From Sciurus carolinensis (lineage: Eukaryota > Chordata > Mammalia > Rodentia > Sciuridae): a stretch of 64,000 nucleotides of DNA. Positions 12,303 through 23,842 of this stretch are shown piece by piece; position 1 is the first letter of the stretch; each line of letters starts with the position of its first letter. The position numbers and the translations under genes were made by a program. The stretch covers positions 38,886,741 to 38,950,740 of the forward strand of contig NC_062213.1 of NCBI RefSeq assembly GCF_902686445.1, in the 5' to 3' direction. The notes beneath the pieces were generated by a model. The model did not search any database. It was not told the DNA's origin and saw only the letters and a list, made by a program, of their open reading frames with translations.

Positions 12303-13890
12303 AAATAAGGCAAAAAGATTCTTCCATGGAGTCATTTTTATGTAGTAAAATCACATTAGCCTATATAGACTACTAGTAACACTTTAATTTATCATTTATT
12401 TCTTCTTGTTTATTTAACTGAGGAGTTAGAATTAAGTACTAAGACATTCCTGTACACATTAGGACAAAGACAATATTTTCCTGGGTCTTTTTTTTCTTTT
12501 TCTTTAGGATTAACAATGTTTTTTCTGAGTACATGTTTTTTGAGAGCATGCCAACAAGTTAAAGTAAAATGTATCCACTTGGTTTTACATTTATATAAGC
12601 TATCATTCAGGTTCTGAAGCACTTTGCTGTCTATAATATTTTACCAACAAACAACAGGAGGACATGTTAACATTTCATCTTTCCCTTATGTTCCAGGCTA
12701 CTAAAAGTTCATGCAACAAAACACACTAGGGATTTATTACAAAAAAGTGATCATGAATCACTGCTTGATATACAGAGTAGAGGTGCTACTCCTAAAAGCT
12801 CTCCCAGTCTTTATTTATTGACTTATTTTGTAGTACTGGGGCCAGGTGAATAGATAGATAGGCAAATAAAAATGTAAATGAGTAAACAAATAATGAATAT
12901 TGCTTTAATTGCTCTAAAAAGCTTTCAGTCTAAGAGGAAGTAATTTAGAAAACACGAATTTATCATTTATTATAGACCTAGCATTATGCAAGTTACCAGT
13001 AATGCTGAGAAAAATGTTACAGAGTATTTACGCCCAAAGAATTTAAAACGGAGACCCTATCCTCCAGAAATACTTAACAAGGTGTAACACACAGTACTGT
13101 GTATATGTTGGGATACTCAAATATGAATCAGACTTTGAACCTAGCTTTTAAAAAGGTGTAGGTTAGTAAATGACCTTCTTCATAAAAAATAATTATAGAC
13201 AGATATAAAGGGTAAAGATATGTAAGAATTTAAAAAAGAGCACAGGCATAGTTCAGGTATAAACTCGAGGGATCTAGGAATATAAGTGATAATTTAAGTG
13301 TGGCACTGAAGGCTAGATAATATGAAAGCAGCTATAGATCTTAGGAGAGGAAAAAATATTCAAACAAACAGCAGGATTAACGTCATAATAGGAAAAGATG
13401 AGGAATATTCCAGGAGCAGAAGACTGAACATATTGACTACCCACATTTGTGAGTGAGACCATTCATGTGTAAGGCAGTTATACTCATGGAACAGCTTGCA
13501 GCTGGCCCCAACCCTCTAACTATTGGTTGTAGATCTTCAGGAACAATGGCAATCTAAAATTTCCAAACTGTGCTCCACTCAAAATGAGAACTACACAAAA
13601 GTTTTTGTGTAGGATAAAATAAGTAGGAAAGATAAACTGAAGTATTCAGTATTAGGCTGAGTTCTTATTCTGTTCAGTAAGCAAAGGGAAATCATTGAAG
13701 ATTTCTGAATGAAAGGGTATTATGATTCTAAATTAACTTCAGGATAATTATTCTGGCTGTTGTGTGTACTGGAATAGCTTTAAATGAGAAAAGAAAGCAG
13801 AATCATTTAGGAGAATATTCCGTACTGCTTCAGAGTAGAAAGGGTTATCTGGCTGGAAATGAGGTACTCCATATTTGTTTTGTTATTATT
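12303..13890. other. Unassigned intronic sequence, with a possible ancient repeat relic
   Basis: No exon recognised. 12,960-13,075 and 13,675-13,830 have the flavour of old mammalian interspersed repeats (the latter aatcattgaagatttctgaatgaaagg...ttctggctgttgtgtg), class unknown. Short runs such as gatagatagg near 12,852 are trivial. Confidence 0.3.
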
Positions 13891-13894
13891 ATTG

Positions 13895-14130
13895 TCATAG
13901 ACATTGCCATTTACTGAGGACTTCTGTGTACTAAGGACTGTGCTGAACACTTTACTTTCTTATTTATCCTCACCACAAGCCTCACAGGGATCTGTGACTC
14001 TCAAAAGTGTTAAGAAATTTAAAAACTGTTAACTCTTGTTACCATTTTATAGAGGAGGAAACTGAAGTTTAACATTTTTAAAAATCATACAAGTATATAA
14101 ACACTTAAGTGGAAAAGCCAGGGTCAGAAA
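13895..14130 (+). repeat. MIR element
   Basis: Good collinear match to the MIR consensus: tttactgaggacttctgtgtactaaggactgtgctgaacactttac, then tcctcaccacaagcctcacaggg, then accattttatagaggaggaaactgaag, then gtggaaaagccagggtcagaa. Single-copy decayed SINE, non-coding. Confidence 0.8.
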
Positions 14131-14371
14131 TCAAAATTGCTAGTCTAATGAAAAAAGTAGCAAGTACTTTATACATAATCTGAGTTGGAATCATGAATCC
14201 CAACTGAACAAATATATCATCTTCAGAAGATAACTTAAATCTTTGTATCCTCTCCCCTTTAAAAAAATGGGAATATGAACTCATATTTTAGGGGATTTTA
14301 GAGAAAATGGAAAAGATGCTTATATGATATTTATTATACTTAGCTAAAAGCAAGTTTATAATGAATGACTG

Positions 14372-14394
14372 TCATCATCATCATCATCATCATC
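14372..14394 (+). repeat. (TCA)n trinucleotide microsatellite
   Basis: Seven to eight perfect tandem copies of TCA in otherwise unremarkable sequence. Confidence 0.95.
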
Positions 14395-15695
14395 TTTATT
14401 ATTCTAACTCCTCAGGGTCCTAAAATTTTTAGACATTACGTGTTATCCTCCATCTACAGTTTTTGTGGAAAAATTCAATCAAATCTATTTTATGAGAACA
14501 CCATTTCCAGAAAGGAGAAAATGTTTTAAAGTGTATAGAAAGATCATATTAAGGTCTATTTTACTAGTGTTAAAATATAAATTTAAGTTATGTTGTGCTA
14601 AGAAACCAATACAGAAAGTAAAACCAAAACATCTGTCACAAAACAATCCCTGCATAAAACAGAAGGCTACTTTGATGATGGTTTGGAAGGTGAAAAGGTT
14701 GTTTTTGAGTGGTGAAATGACTCCTGTGACAAATAAATATGTCAGTAATTTTACATGCAAAGCTTTGTTGTTGTTGTTTTTAATTTTTGGTCTATTTGAC
14801 CTTAGATCAATTATTTCTATATTCTTTTTGAAGAATGAGATAATGCACATAATAATGCAGATAGTATTTGGTAATTATCTATTGGTATCTTCCTTCCCTT
14901 CATCATCACTATTAATAATGTGATCCTTGAGAAATATATGTAAATATGTGATTCAAATCTTCCTAATAGTCTCATTTCTGCTAAAAATGTCCAAATGAAG
15001 TACTGACAAAAATCTTCTTTCAACCAGATAATAATCTATATGTAACTTATTTTATGTTTACTGCAGGGTTTTATATAACTAATTCATTCAACTTAGCTTT
15101 TGCAGCAATAAAAGGTTTTACAACTGAAGGCACATCTCATTCTTAAAATATTTCTTTAAACTGCTCAAATGAATTCATTTCCTGTAGAATACTGCTTAGG
15201 GGAATTTTACATGAGAATGTTAGAATGTCAGCATAATTCATATCCAATTTCTCGAATTGAACCGTTTTTATGTAACCATTTTTGAAACCTAGGAGATTAT
15301 CTGAAGATTATTCAATGTGACAGACAAATTAAGCCTACACTTTGGACTTTTTCAAAGATATTATGATATTTCAAATACACTTTCTAGTAAAGTAGCCTCT
15401 TAAGAGACTTGCTTAGACAACAAGCACATTTCATTTTCAAGATTAGACATCTAAATAAAAATCAATTTCTAATGTTTCCTCATTTTAAAATAAGGGTGGA
15501 GACAATTTACTTTCTGAATTTCTTTAGATTATGTAACTAGTAAAGGTAGTCAAATTGGAGAAATCTGTCACAACTATATCATGTTCCAAAATTACAAAAA
15601 CAATTTGTTTCCATTCAAAATGATAAAATCAGTTTTCATCAACTTTAACATTTCTGGAAAATATTTTTTAAGGAAGACAAACAGGGACTGAAAGC
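14395..15695. other. Unassigned intronic sequence
   Basis: Contains a 152-residue open frame (14,465-14,923, +). It is low-complexity AT-driven, lacks any recognisable domain and has no plausible splice context, so I do not call it a gene. Nothing else recognised. Confidence 0.35.
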
Positions 15696-16385
15696 TTAAT
15701 GTTTGAGAGCAACATTCTCAAAGCATGGTCCATGTATACCCTGAAGTCCCAGAGACCCTATTAAGGACACCTAAATGTCAAAACTGATTTCATAATACTA
15801 AGACATCACTTCTTTTCTACCACACTGACATTTCCATTGACGGTGCAATAGCAATGGTGGGTGCTTTAGCATGAATCCAGGCAGTAGAAATCAATAGGAA
15901 CTATTTCTTGCTGTATCCTTCCCAACCATACACTGCAGTATAAGTTTAATTTAAGAATGTTCTTAATGAAACAGTAAAAAAAAAATTCATTTTATTGAAT
16001 TCTGACACATCGATAAACATTTTTAATATTCAGTGTGATAATATGTAAAGCCCATACAAAAATTCTGCTGCATACCAAAGAATGATAGTTTGAGGAAAAG
16101 CAGATGTACAACTGAACTGTAAGTTATACCAATGGATTTCTTTATGAAAAACCATTTTTATTTGAGTGACTGACAAAACTATGGTTATTCTTAATTGGTA
16201 TTTCACAAATATTTTCTTTAAATCAAAGTAAGCTTGGTACTTCAAGAAAAATAATATATAGTGTTTGTTGCCAATGATAAAACTCAAGATTTTAAGGAAA
16301 ATTATAAGTTTTGAAAACTTGTATTTGCCATCATGAAGTTGACATAGCTGTCCAATTTTGAGACTTCAGATGAGATTAGTAGTAA

Positions 16386-16847
16386 TGTTGCAGAACATAA
16401 TGGAAACTTTAGCAGTTTAAGAGCTGACCAGCTGTGGTTTCACACATTGACACAGTAAGCTCTGCTTACTGACATTTAACCATAGAGGCCTGCAGCAGCT
16501 AACAGGTACCTGTAATAGATAACCTCAGTAGCAAAAACAGAAAACAATGTAGTGGGGCAGAACAATCCACCCTTTAGGTTTAGTACAGTAAAAGTCCCTA
16601 AGCTATATTAGATAAGAGTCCCTAGGCTGCTGACAAGCTTGTACCCATATAAGGAATGTCGAATGTATCCTCCAATAGAACTGCACCAATTCCCTTGCCT
16701 TGATGTACCCCAAACTTGCTTATGTATAAAATAAAAAGCCCTGCTGTGCTTGGGGCTCAGACTTTGGGAATTATCCCTCAGGGCTGTGGCACCCCTAAAA
16801 AGTGTTGCTACCATGTCTTGGTGTCCTGACCCTCATTTCCTGCTACA
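16386..16847 (+). mobile_element. Solo LTR of an endogenous retrovirus-like element
   Basis: A 462-bp block interrupts the hAT relic exactly where its homology breaks and resumes. It starts TGTTGCAG and ends CTGCTACA, a near-perfect short inverted repeat with TG...CA ends. It carries a TATA-type promoter (gtataaaataaaaagccctg at ~16,724-16,743) followed by an R/U5-like region (cttggggctcagactttggg ... gtcctgaccctcatttcctg). No gag/pol/env is present. I could not resolve a clean 4-6 bp target duplication (flanks tagtaa / atattt). Class (ERV1 or ERVK-like) undetermined. Confidence 0.65.
16724..16743 (+). promoter_or_regulatory. TATA-like box with downstream AATAAA inside the solo LTR
   Basis: The sequence gtataaaataaaaag sits ~110 bp before the 3' end of the LTR, at the expected U3/R boundary. 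The overlapping aataaa could serve as the polyadenylation signal. It is a remnant with no evidence of activity. Confidence 0.45.
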
Positions 16848-17087
16848 ATATTTAAATGTGCGAATTTTAACAATATGTAATAAAATGTGTCAACTTTTGG
16901 AAAATCTATATAACTAAGTAAACAAATTATTTTCCAAATGATCTATGCATGATGTTTAAAATTGCATATGGGTAAAAGATTCATTGAAAGTCAGGACAAT
17001 CAATGAACTATAGCATAAGGGAAAAAGAAAAGTTCATCGTTTATGGTTTCAGATTTCTTACTGTAACTAACCATTAAGAAAGTACTT

Positions 17088-17282
17088 TTGTAGTTGCATG
17101 CCTGTAAACCCAGCTACTCTTGCATGGCTGAGGCTGAATGATCCCAAGTTAGAGGCCAGCCTGGGCAACTTGGCAAGACCATGTCATAATAAGTCTTAGA
17201 AATAAAACAAAAAGGCTGGGGATATATATCAGTGATAGATTCAATACCCAGTACCACAACAAACTAAACAAAACAAAACAAA
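17088..17282 (+). mobile_element. Old B1-dID-like composite SINE, sense
   Basis: B1 part 17,092-17,205 (ttgcatgcctgtaaacccagctac ... ggccagcctgggcaacttggcaagacc). ID part 17,212-17,262 (aaggctggggatatatatcagtgatag...ccagtacc). Tail of (AAAAC)n to ~17,282. More diverged than the other SINEs here. Confidence 0.75.
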
Positions 17283-17299
17283 GTGCCAATGTTAAACAG

Positions 17300-17885
17300 T
17301 CCACCAGATTCAGCAAGTCTAAAACCTAGTTATATTTTGAAAAATAAATGAAAACATGTCCACACAGAAACATGCCAGTGAATATTCTTAGGAGAACTAC
17401 TCATAATAGTCTCAAAGTGAAAAACCCCAAAGGTCCAACAATTAATGAAAGCATAAAAAACTGTGTTAAGTATGTATATACTAAAGTATTATTCAGCAAT
17501 GAAAAACGGGATACTGATATAGTAGGTAAAACAGAGGAAAACTATAAACATGCTAAATGAAAGAAACTAGTCATAAAGGACCACATATTATGATTCCATT
17601 TACATTAAGTCTTCAGAATAAGCAAATAGAGAAAAAAATATACTAGTGGTTGCCTAAGAATGGAGGGGAAGGGGGAATTGGTAGGTGACAGCTGAGGGGT
17701 GAAAGATTTCTTAATGAGGTAACAAAAACATTCTAAAGTTGAGCAGGTAATGAAAATGTTCTAAAATTGATTGTGGTGATGACTACACAACTGAATATAT
17801 TTAAGGACTACAGAACTGAACACTTTAAGTATGAACTTGTATGTTGATTATATCTCAATAAAGCTGTCAAAAATATCAAATTAAT
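17300..17885 (+). mobile_element. Ancient L1M-type 3' end
   Basis: Follows the order of an old mammalian L1 3' end: gcaatgaaaaacgggatactga, then cataaaggaccacatattatgattccattta, then agtggttgcctaagaatggagg, then gattgtggtgatgactacacaactg, then gttgattatatctcaataaagctgtc. Heavily mutated. The short frame at 17,348-17,560 is a remnant of ORF2 sequence. Confidence 0.7.
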
Positions 17886-18465
17886 AAAGTAAATAAAGAT
17901 ACTGCTAATGCTTGAGTTATTATATTATAAAAGAATAACCATAATTATATTGAAGGTTTTTAAAATTCTGTCTTTTCTAACTACATATCTGTGTGAGGTT
18001 ATATTTTCTTCATATACTTCAATCAAAATAATATCTTGTCACAGACTGAATACTGAAGCAAAATGCAAAGTGAAATATTTGGCTGTCCTCCATTAAGTCA
18101 TACATTAATGAAATTCATAAAAATATAAAACAATGTCCGTGATTGTGTTTTGGAAAACATAATTTCATAAGAATTGTCATTTTTACATATCAAGGGTTTG
18201 TATTGTTATTTTTCAATGAGCTAATAAATATCATTAAATTTTATTTTATTATGATAAATATTGATAGCTCTACCCTACATAAACAGAAATTCTATGTGGT
18301 TCTGCTGTTTTTAGCTTATAAAGTCCTTAAAAGTTGATAACTTTTCTTTGATGTAAGAAAGATGAAGTGTAAGAAGATATGGACCCACCATGGTTGGTAA
18401 ATGAAGATAAAGGAAGGGTACCATGAGCCAAGTGATATAGGAAGTCTCTAGAAGTTAGAATAGGC
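17886..18465. other. Unassigned intronic sequence
   Basis: AT-rich, with no recognised features. Short + strand frames at 17,908-18,096 and 18,143-18,337 are treated as chance. Confidence 0.35.
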
Positions 18466-18469
18466 AAGC

Positions 18470-18655
18470 AAATGGATTCTTCCCTAGGGTCTCCAGAAAC
18501 AAATACAGCCTGTCACCTTGGTTTTAGTCCAGTGACACTTCTGTACCACATTTCTGACCTAAAGAGATAAAAGATAATAAACTTGTGTGGTTCCAAGCCA
18601 CTAAGTTTTTGGTAATTTGTCACAGCAACAAAAGAACGCTAATACAGTGGTAATA
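18470..18655 (+). mobile_element. MLT1/MST-like MaLR LTR fragment
   Basis: The 3' end wording is characteristic of MaLR LTRs: ttggttttagtccagtgacacttc, then gataataaacttgtgtggttccaagccactaagtttttggtaatttgtcacagcaacaaaagaacgctaatac. Only the 3' portion is recognisable. It is ancient and inert. Confidence 0.7.
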
Positions 18656-19635
18656 TCAGTTTTCACCTCTGATTGACTAAAGATTTGCCATAACATTAAA
18701 GAAGAATAAGCTTTAAGGTCTTTTACTTGTGGAGGCCATTTTTGAGGTCTTGAACCTAAGTTGGTATTTATAATTTGCATTAGTTTTAAAGATAATCAAC
18801 TGCTGAGCCCAGAAATCCTAGCTCCATTTAGGGAGAATGCTGAAAACAATATTAGAAGAATTATTCCTGATCAGATATACCTCAATCCCAGAGGTTTATA
18901 AACATCTTCTGATATTACTGGGATAGCAATTTCTTAGTTTTTATGTAAATACAGCTCTATGAAGAGAGAGAGATGCCTGAGAAAAAGATCAGGAAGATGA
19001 GAAATTGACTTAAGAAATGTTTTAAGAGAACTGAAATGAACATTGGTCAAAATTCTTCTAAAATACTGCAAGAAAATCATTTAAGCAGAACAAACATTTA
19101 TGAAACGATCATATCAATAATTAGGGGTAACTACAGATTGAAGAACATTTAAACTCCTTATTCTTTCTTTCTCCCAAATGACTCTAATTTCAGAAAAGCA
19201 GAAGAAAGAGACATTTTTAAGTTGCTTCTAGAAAGAAACTTCACTAATCATATCAAGGAGAAGTTGAGGCTTTTTATTAATTTTCAACAAATAATGTATA
19301 AGAAACTCTCTTCAGTGAGTGTTACTTTTTCTTAACTACCTGGTTGCTCCAACTTATCTCCTCAACCAAGAGGCTTTTATTTTTTGGAGCACAGCACAAA
19401 TTACCACTGGAGGTCAGTCTTGGGCTTTCCCTCAGGTCATCAAAAACAATAAAAGATGAGCAGGGGAAGTGAAGGTCAATTAGCATGGTCCAAATCTCTT
19501 CTTCTGCAGATGAGGACACTGAAGCTAAAAGAGTCTTAGATATGAACTCTGGCATCCTAGAGGTTATAGTTGCAATCCATACTACTAATTGATTTTTAAT
19601 TTTTTTGAGAATCAAAAACATATCTTTTAAGAAAA
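18656..19635. other. Unassigned intronic sequence
   Basis: Contains a 99-residue minus-strand frame (19,322-19,621). It has an acceptor-like 'taacctctag' at its N-terminal side, but I see no known protein resemblance and no convincing donor. See rejected items. Confidence 0.3.
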
Positions 19636-19639
19636 TATT

Positions 19640-20145
19640 TTACTTAAGTATTTTAACTGAAGGAGAACAGACAAACCTGAAGAGAAGATCTGTATGATTC
19701 ATGATGATTCATGTAGGTACTCTACTCTCAACATTAGATAAATCCAAATTAAAGGACATTCTACAAAATATCTGACCAGTAATGCTAAAAACTGTCAAGA
19801 TTATACAAAACAAGGCCAGCATGAGGAATTGTCATGGTCTAGAGCCTATGGAGACACAACAAACTAAATATCATATGGTAATCTGGATGGAATCCTGGAA
19901 CAGAAAAAGGGCAGTAGGAGAATGTCTTGAGTAAAAACTGAGGCGAGCCAAATAAGTATGCATTTTAGTTGACAATAACATATCAATAGTAGTTCATAAG
20001 TTGTGATAAACATATCTTAATATTGTAAGATATTAATAAGAAGGGAAACTGGGTGCAGGATATAAGAGAACTTCTATATATTTGCATAACCTTTATGTAA
20101 ATCCAAACCATTCTAAAAATTCTTAAAAAATAAACACATTATTGA
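19640..20145 (+). repeat. Possible ancient L1ME-like 3' end
   Basis: Segment order ctggatggaatcctggaacagaaaaagggc, then gaagggaaactgggtgcaggatataagagaac, then ctttatgtaaatccaaaccattctaaaaattcttaaaaaataaa matches a recurrent old mammalian LINE 3' end as I remember it. Family not certain. Confidence 0.4.
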
Positions 20146-20845
20146 AAATAAAACATTTAAAAATTTAAAAAAATTAAGATTTATAAATAAATAAAAATTT
20201 TTTAAAGTTCTATAATAAAATAATAAAAAGCTGAGGTTTAGACTCTAATGGCCTGAGTTTATATATTTTTAATCCTGGGGTCTTCATTATTAGATTATTT
20301 GTATGTATCTCTGAAGATTCTGATCTATATTTACCAAGCCAAAAGTTAAAAGTTTAATAGAATAAGCCTGTTCCTGCCCCATCTCGAACCTTCAAACCCA
20401 ACTTATCATTCTTTTATAAATGACCTTATATCCTATTTTCAAGAGACAGAAAACAATGTCATTAATGGGCATCCTCTCAACTCCCTCTTAACCAAACTCA
20501 TGAACCTGTTTATATCTGATCATTTCTCTTCCCTTCTGTCATATTAAAAGTATTCTGCATCCCAATGTCAACCTCCCCTACCATTTTAGGTGTACACTAT
20601 TCTCCCACTGTTTTAATAATATTGTACTATCAGTTTATCCTTCTCATTCCAATATATTTCAATCTCTCTTTTAATTGAATTCTTCCACTGACATTTCAAC
20701 ATGCTTGTCTTTTCCATATTTAGAAATAAAACCAAATAAAGCAAATAAATAAATGTCTCTTGAAACTTTAAGCAGAAAATAGTTCATTCTAACATTTTTT
20801 TATATGTCAGCATAAAGGAAATGCTGGTCAAAAGTTTAAGAACAG
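20146..20845. other. Unassigned intronic sequence
   Basis: A/T-rich run at 20,140-20,230, then pyrimidine-rich unique-looking DNA. Nothing recognised. Confidence 0.35.
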
Positions 20846-20847
20846 GT

Positions 20848-20965
20848 GCAAACTGGTCACCCTGACACACATCTGTAGTCTTAGGTACTCAGAAGGCTAA
20901 AGCAGGAGAATTACTTGAGCCCAGTCTGGGCAACCAGTGGGACCTCATTTAAAAAAAAAAAAAAA

Positions 20966-20974
<9 letters not shown>
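20848..20974 (+). mobile_element. B1-like (7SL-derived) SINE, sense
   Basis: accctgacacacatctgtagtcttaggtactcagaaggctaaagcaggagaattacttgagcccagtctgggcaaccagtgggacc follows the 7SL/B1 order and ends in a 24-A tail (20,951-20,974). No ID half is attached. Confidence 0.75.

Positions 20975-21000
<26 letters not shown>
20975..21000 (+). repeat. (GA)n microsatellite at the SINE tail
   Basis: About 12 tandem GA units directly follow the 24-A tail of the B1 SINE, a common way for microsatellites to be seeded from SINE tails. Confidence 0.9.
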
Positions 21001-21005
<5 letters not shown>

Positions 21006-21135
21006 AGCAGAATGCAGAGAAATACTATTCTATGACTTTCTAATTTTTGTTTAACTCTTCCTATAAATTCCCAATTCATATGCTTGGTCAGTGAACTGCC
21101 TCTAACCATGCTTCTAATCAATATATTCTCAATGG

Positions 21136-21182
21136 TGTGTGTGTGTGTGTGTGTGTGTCTGAGAGAGAGAGAAAGAGAAAGA
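21136..21182 (+). repeat. (GT)n plus (GA)n compound microsatellite
   Basis: About 11 GT units followed by tctgagagagagagaaagagaaagag. It is probably polymorphic. Confidence 0.9.
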
Positions 21183-21217
21183 GCAAGACTGGCAGGGTGG
21201 GAGGCAGATAGAGAATG

Positions 21218-21420
21218 CAACCCTGGCTTTGACACTTATTAGAATATACCTTGGGCAAGTTATAAAAACTTTTTTGAAATTTAGTTTCCGTATCTGTACA
21301 ATGTGAAAAACAGCCCCAAACTCAGAGAGTGATTATAAAGATGAAAGGAGTTCAGGTATGGAAAACAGATCACTGTCTTAACACATAGTGAGTACTCAGT
21401 TAAGGGTTGGCTGGTATTAC
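21218..21420 (-). repeat. MIR element, antisense
   Basis: Antisense MIR order: ccctggctttgacacttattag, then cttgggcaagttataaaaacttttttgaaatttagtttccgtatctgtacaatg, then gattataaagatgaaagg, then cacatagtgagtactcag. Confidence 0.7.
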
Positions 21421-21571
21421 AGACTTTGAGTAGCTACTCTGACACTGATGGAACTCATTGTTGCCAGTGAGCTGTTGTGTCTTCTAAAGCTCTGCTACTG
21501 AGCAGTTCCTATAGCTAGGTTTATTGAAGCATAATTGTAAATAATAAAATTCACCATTTAAAAATGGACAG

Positions 21572-21690
21572 CTGTGGCGCAGTGGTAGAGCACTTGCCTG
21601 GCATATGTGAAGCACTGAGTTCAATCCTCAGCACTACCTACAAATAAATAAATAAAATAAAGATATTCTGTCCATATACAACTAGAAATA
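21572..21690 (+). mobile_element. ID-family SINE, sense
   Basis: gctgtggcgcagtggtagagcacttgcctggcatatgtgaagcactgagttcaatcctcagcac with tail (AAATA)n and aagatattctgtccat. The A and B box regions are intact. The left end is slightly shortened. Confidence 0.85.
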
Positions 21691-21869
21691 TTTTTAAAAA
21701 ATACACAGTTGGATGAGGTTTTAAAAATGTACACAGTTGGGCAACTATCACCACCACCAAATATTTCCACTACCTGTGTACTTCTGTATTTTTCAAAGAT
21801 ACACTACTGAATGAGTCAATCTTTAGAAAGAATTGTGTGGGGGCCACCTATGGCATGTTTTCTTTTATA

Positions 21870-22840
21870 TGATTCTTTTTAGTTATGTTTAATTTTATAC
21901 ATGACAGTAGAATCCATTTTGACAATCATAAAAGCATGGAATATATCTTGTTCCATTCAGTCCCCAGTACTTCCCCATCCCTTCTCCCTTCCCTAACTCC
22001 TGCTCCCTTTCCTCCACTATCTTTCTGCTATTTATTCATAGTTTTCTTTTAAAATTAATTTCTTGTAGATGCACAGAATGGTGAGATTTGCTGTGCTATA
22101 TTCGTATAAGTACATAGGATTGTTATGTCAGATTCATTCCACCGTCTTTTCTTTTCCCATTCCTCCTTCCTTCAGTCTCCATTCTCCACTCCACTGAAGT
22201 TCTATTCTTTTTTTTTAAACCCCCCACCCCCACTTATTGTGGATTAGTTTCCACATATCAGATAAAACATTCAACCTTTGTTTTTTTGGGATTGGCTTAT
22301 TTCACTTAGCATGATATCCAAATCCATTTACCAGCAAATGTCATAAACTCATTCTTCTTTAAGCCTGAGTAATATTCCATTGTATATATAAACCACATTT
22401 TCCTTATCTACTCATCTGCTGAAGGGCACCTAAGTTGGTTCCATAGCTTAGTTTTTATAAATTGTGCTGCTATAAATATTGATGTGGCTTCGTCACTGTA
22501 GTATGCTGATTTTAAATCCTTTGGATATACACTGAGGAGTGGGATAACTGGGTCAAATGGTGGTTCTATTCCTAGCTTTTTGAGGAATCTCCATATTGCT
22601 TTCCAGAGTGGCCATACCAATTTGCAGTCCCATCAACAATGTATGAGTATCCCTCTTTCCCCTCATCCTCACCAACATTTATGGTTACTAGTATTCTTGA
22701 TAATTGCCATTCTGACTGGAGTGAGATGAAATCTCAGTATAGTTTAATTTGCATTTCTCTGCTTGCTAGCGATGTTGAACATTTTTTTATATATTTGTTG
22801 ACGGTTCACACTTCTTTTAAGAAGTGTCTGTTTAGTTCCT
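21870..22840 (-). mobile_element. L1 3' end, antisense, 5'-truncated
   Basis: The minus strand reads the L1 ORF2 C-terminus (22,408-22,620 encodes the MVWPLWKAIWRFLKKLGIEP-type motif), then 3' UTR sequence with a C-rich stretch (22,222-22,235 on +), down to the end near 21,875. The 5' truncation is at ~22,840, inside the region just before the Cys-rich domain. Several stops. Confidence 0.85.
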
Positions 22841-23340
22841 TTGATACGGAATATTTTCTGAAGTCTAGGAATCTTACTAAGTGTAAGAGGAATATTATTG
22901 GGTTTAGGCTTGGTGTTTATTTTATATATGTCTATATTCTGGGAGGATTTTTAGTCATTTGCTGTGCGGAAACTTTGAGGATAAGCCAAAATTCTAGAAA
23001 TAAGATATCTAAAAAGCTATGAAATCTTAGAGGAGAGTTATATATATTTCAATGATTCTGATGTTAGTGTTTTAAAAAGTCAATTCTTTTACATAATAGT
23101 AAGCATAGCCTAAAAATTGCTTATTAGAAAAAAATACAGACTATCAGAGATGAAACCAAGCAAGTCATGGACCCTCAGTTATTTTAAAGAACCAACTCAT
23201 TTATCCCATTTTTAATCAGAAAGAATAGCAATGAATCAGTTATTAGCTATTTTCCTAGGGCTTTTCTTCTTATATACAATAATTTTTGTGCCACTAGAAC
23301 ATGGCATTTAAAAGACAGCACTGGAAATTAGAGAAAAATA
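22841..23340. other. Unassigned intronic sequence
   Basis: No exon or repeat recognised. Separates an antisense L1 from an ID SINE. Confidence 0.35.
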
Positions 23341-23345
23341 GTTTT

Positions 23346-23420
23346 GGGGCTGGGGAGATAGCTCAGCTGATAGAGTGCTTGCCTCGCAAGCACAAGGCCC
23401 TGAGTTTGATCCCCAGTACT

Positions 23421-23460
<40 letters not shown>
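23346..23460 (+). mobile_element. Young ID-family SINE with a 38-A tail
   Basis: GGGGCTGGGGAGATAGCTCA head, intact A and B box regions (agctcagctgatagag; tttgatcccc), then an uninterrupted run of 38 A (23,423-23,460). The long pure tail suggests a recent insertion. A lysine-rich open frame read through the tail is not a gene. Confidence 0.95.
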
Positions 23461-23462
<2 letters not shown>

Positions 23463-23734
23463 GGTGAGGAAGAAGCAATAATTGCAGAGACAGAATTGAG
23501 TGTCAGAAAGAAGACTTCTTCCTTAGCATGGATCAGAAGAAAGAAACTGCGGAGAAGTAGATGGCAGAGGCCTGTGGAAGGACATGAGGAGAGAGCAGCC
23601 TTGAGAGCAAGGGCTGAGGGAGCATGGGGAGGTGGCTGGACCAAAGGGTCTTTTACCTGCTCCAACAAGCTGGACTGAAGTTTTATTTTTTAAAATTTTG
23701 TAGTTATAGATGGACTGCATGTCTTTATTTTATA

Positions 23735-23842
23735 TGTTTATTTTAATGTGGTGCTAAGGATGGAACCCAGTGCCTCATACATGCTAGGCAAGCACTCTGC
23801 CACTGAGTTATTTCAGGATGACTACTTCATCTTCAGCCCCTA
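23735..23842 (-). mobile_element. ID-family SINE, antisense
   Basis: Antisense ID wording: gtggtgctaaggatggaacccagtgcctcatacatgctaggcaagcactctgccactgag, then, after an odd ~20-bp stretch (ttcaggatgactacttcatc), tcagcccc. The extra stretch lies within the head of the element. Confidence 0.8.

Larger units (their letters stand above)
15700..17085 (+). mobile_element. Zaphod-like hAT DNA transposon remnant, split by an LTR
   Basis: 15,700-16,385 and 16,848-17,085 together follow, in order, the coding region of a hAT transposase of the Zaphod type as I know it. In order: gagagcaacattctcaaagc...ggtccatg; a 'tgctgcataccaaagaatg' segment (LLHTE-type); cgactgacaaactatggttattc-like; the 'tttgttgccaatgataaa' segment (VFVANDK); then after the LTR 'aaaatgtgtcaacttttggaaaatctatataa' and 'atgatctatgcatgatg'. 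Many stops, so it is a dead relic. The terminal inverted repeats are not resolved and the right side runs into a SINE at 17,088. Family name from memory only. Confidence 0.7.

Noticed and set aside
14465..14923. 152-codon + strand frame, the longest outside repeats
   Set aside because: AT-driven composition, overlapping open frame on the other strand, no motif, no splice or promoter context.
16608..16814. Minus-strand 68-codon frame
   Set aside because: Lies entirely within the solo LTR on the opposite strand to its promoter; not a viral gene.
19322..19621. 99-codon minus-strand open frame with an acceptor-like site near its start
   Set aside because: No protein family recognised, no matching donor in phase, and part (cttctgcagatgaggacactgaagc on +) looks like a decayed MIR.
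23301..23678. 125-codon frame with a poly-lysine run
   Set aside because: It is read through the 38-A tail of an ID SINE. The minus frame with poly-phenylalanine is the same artefact.
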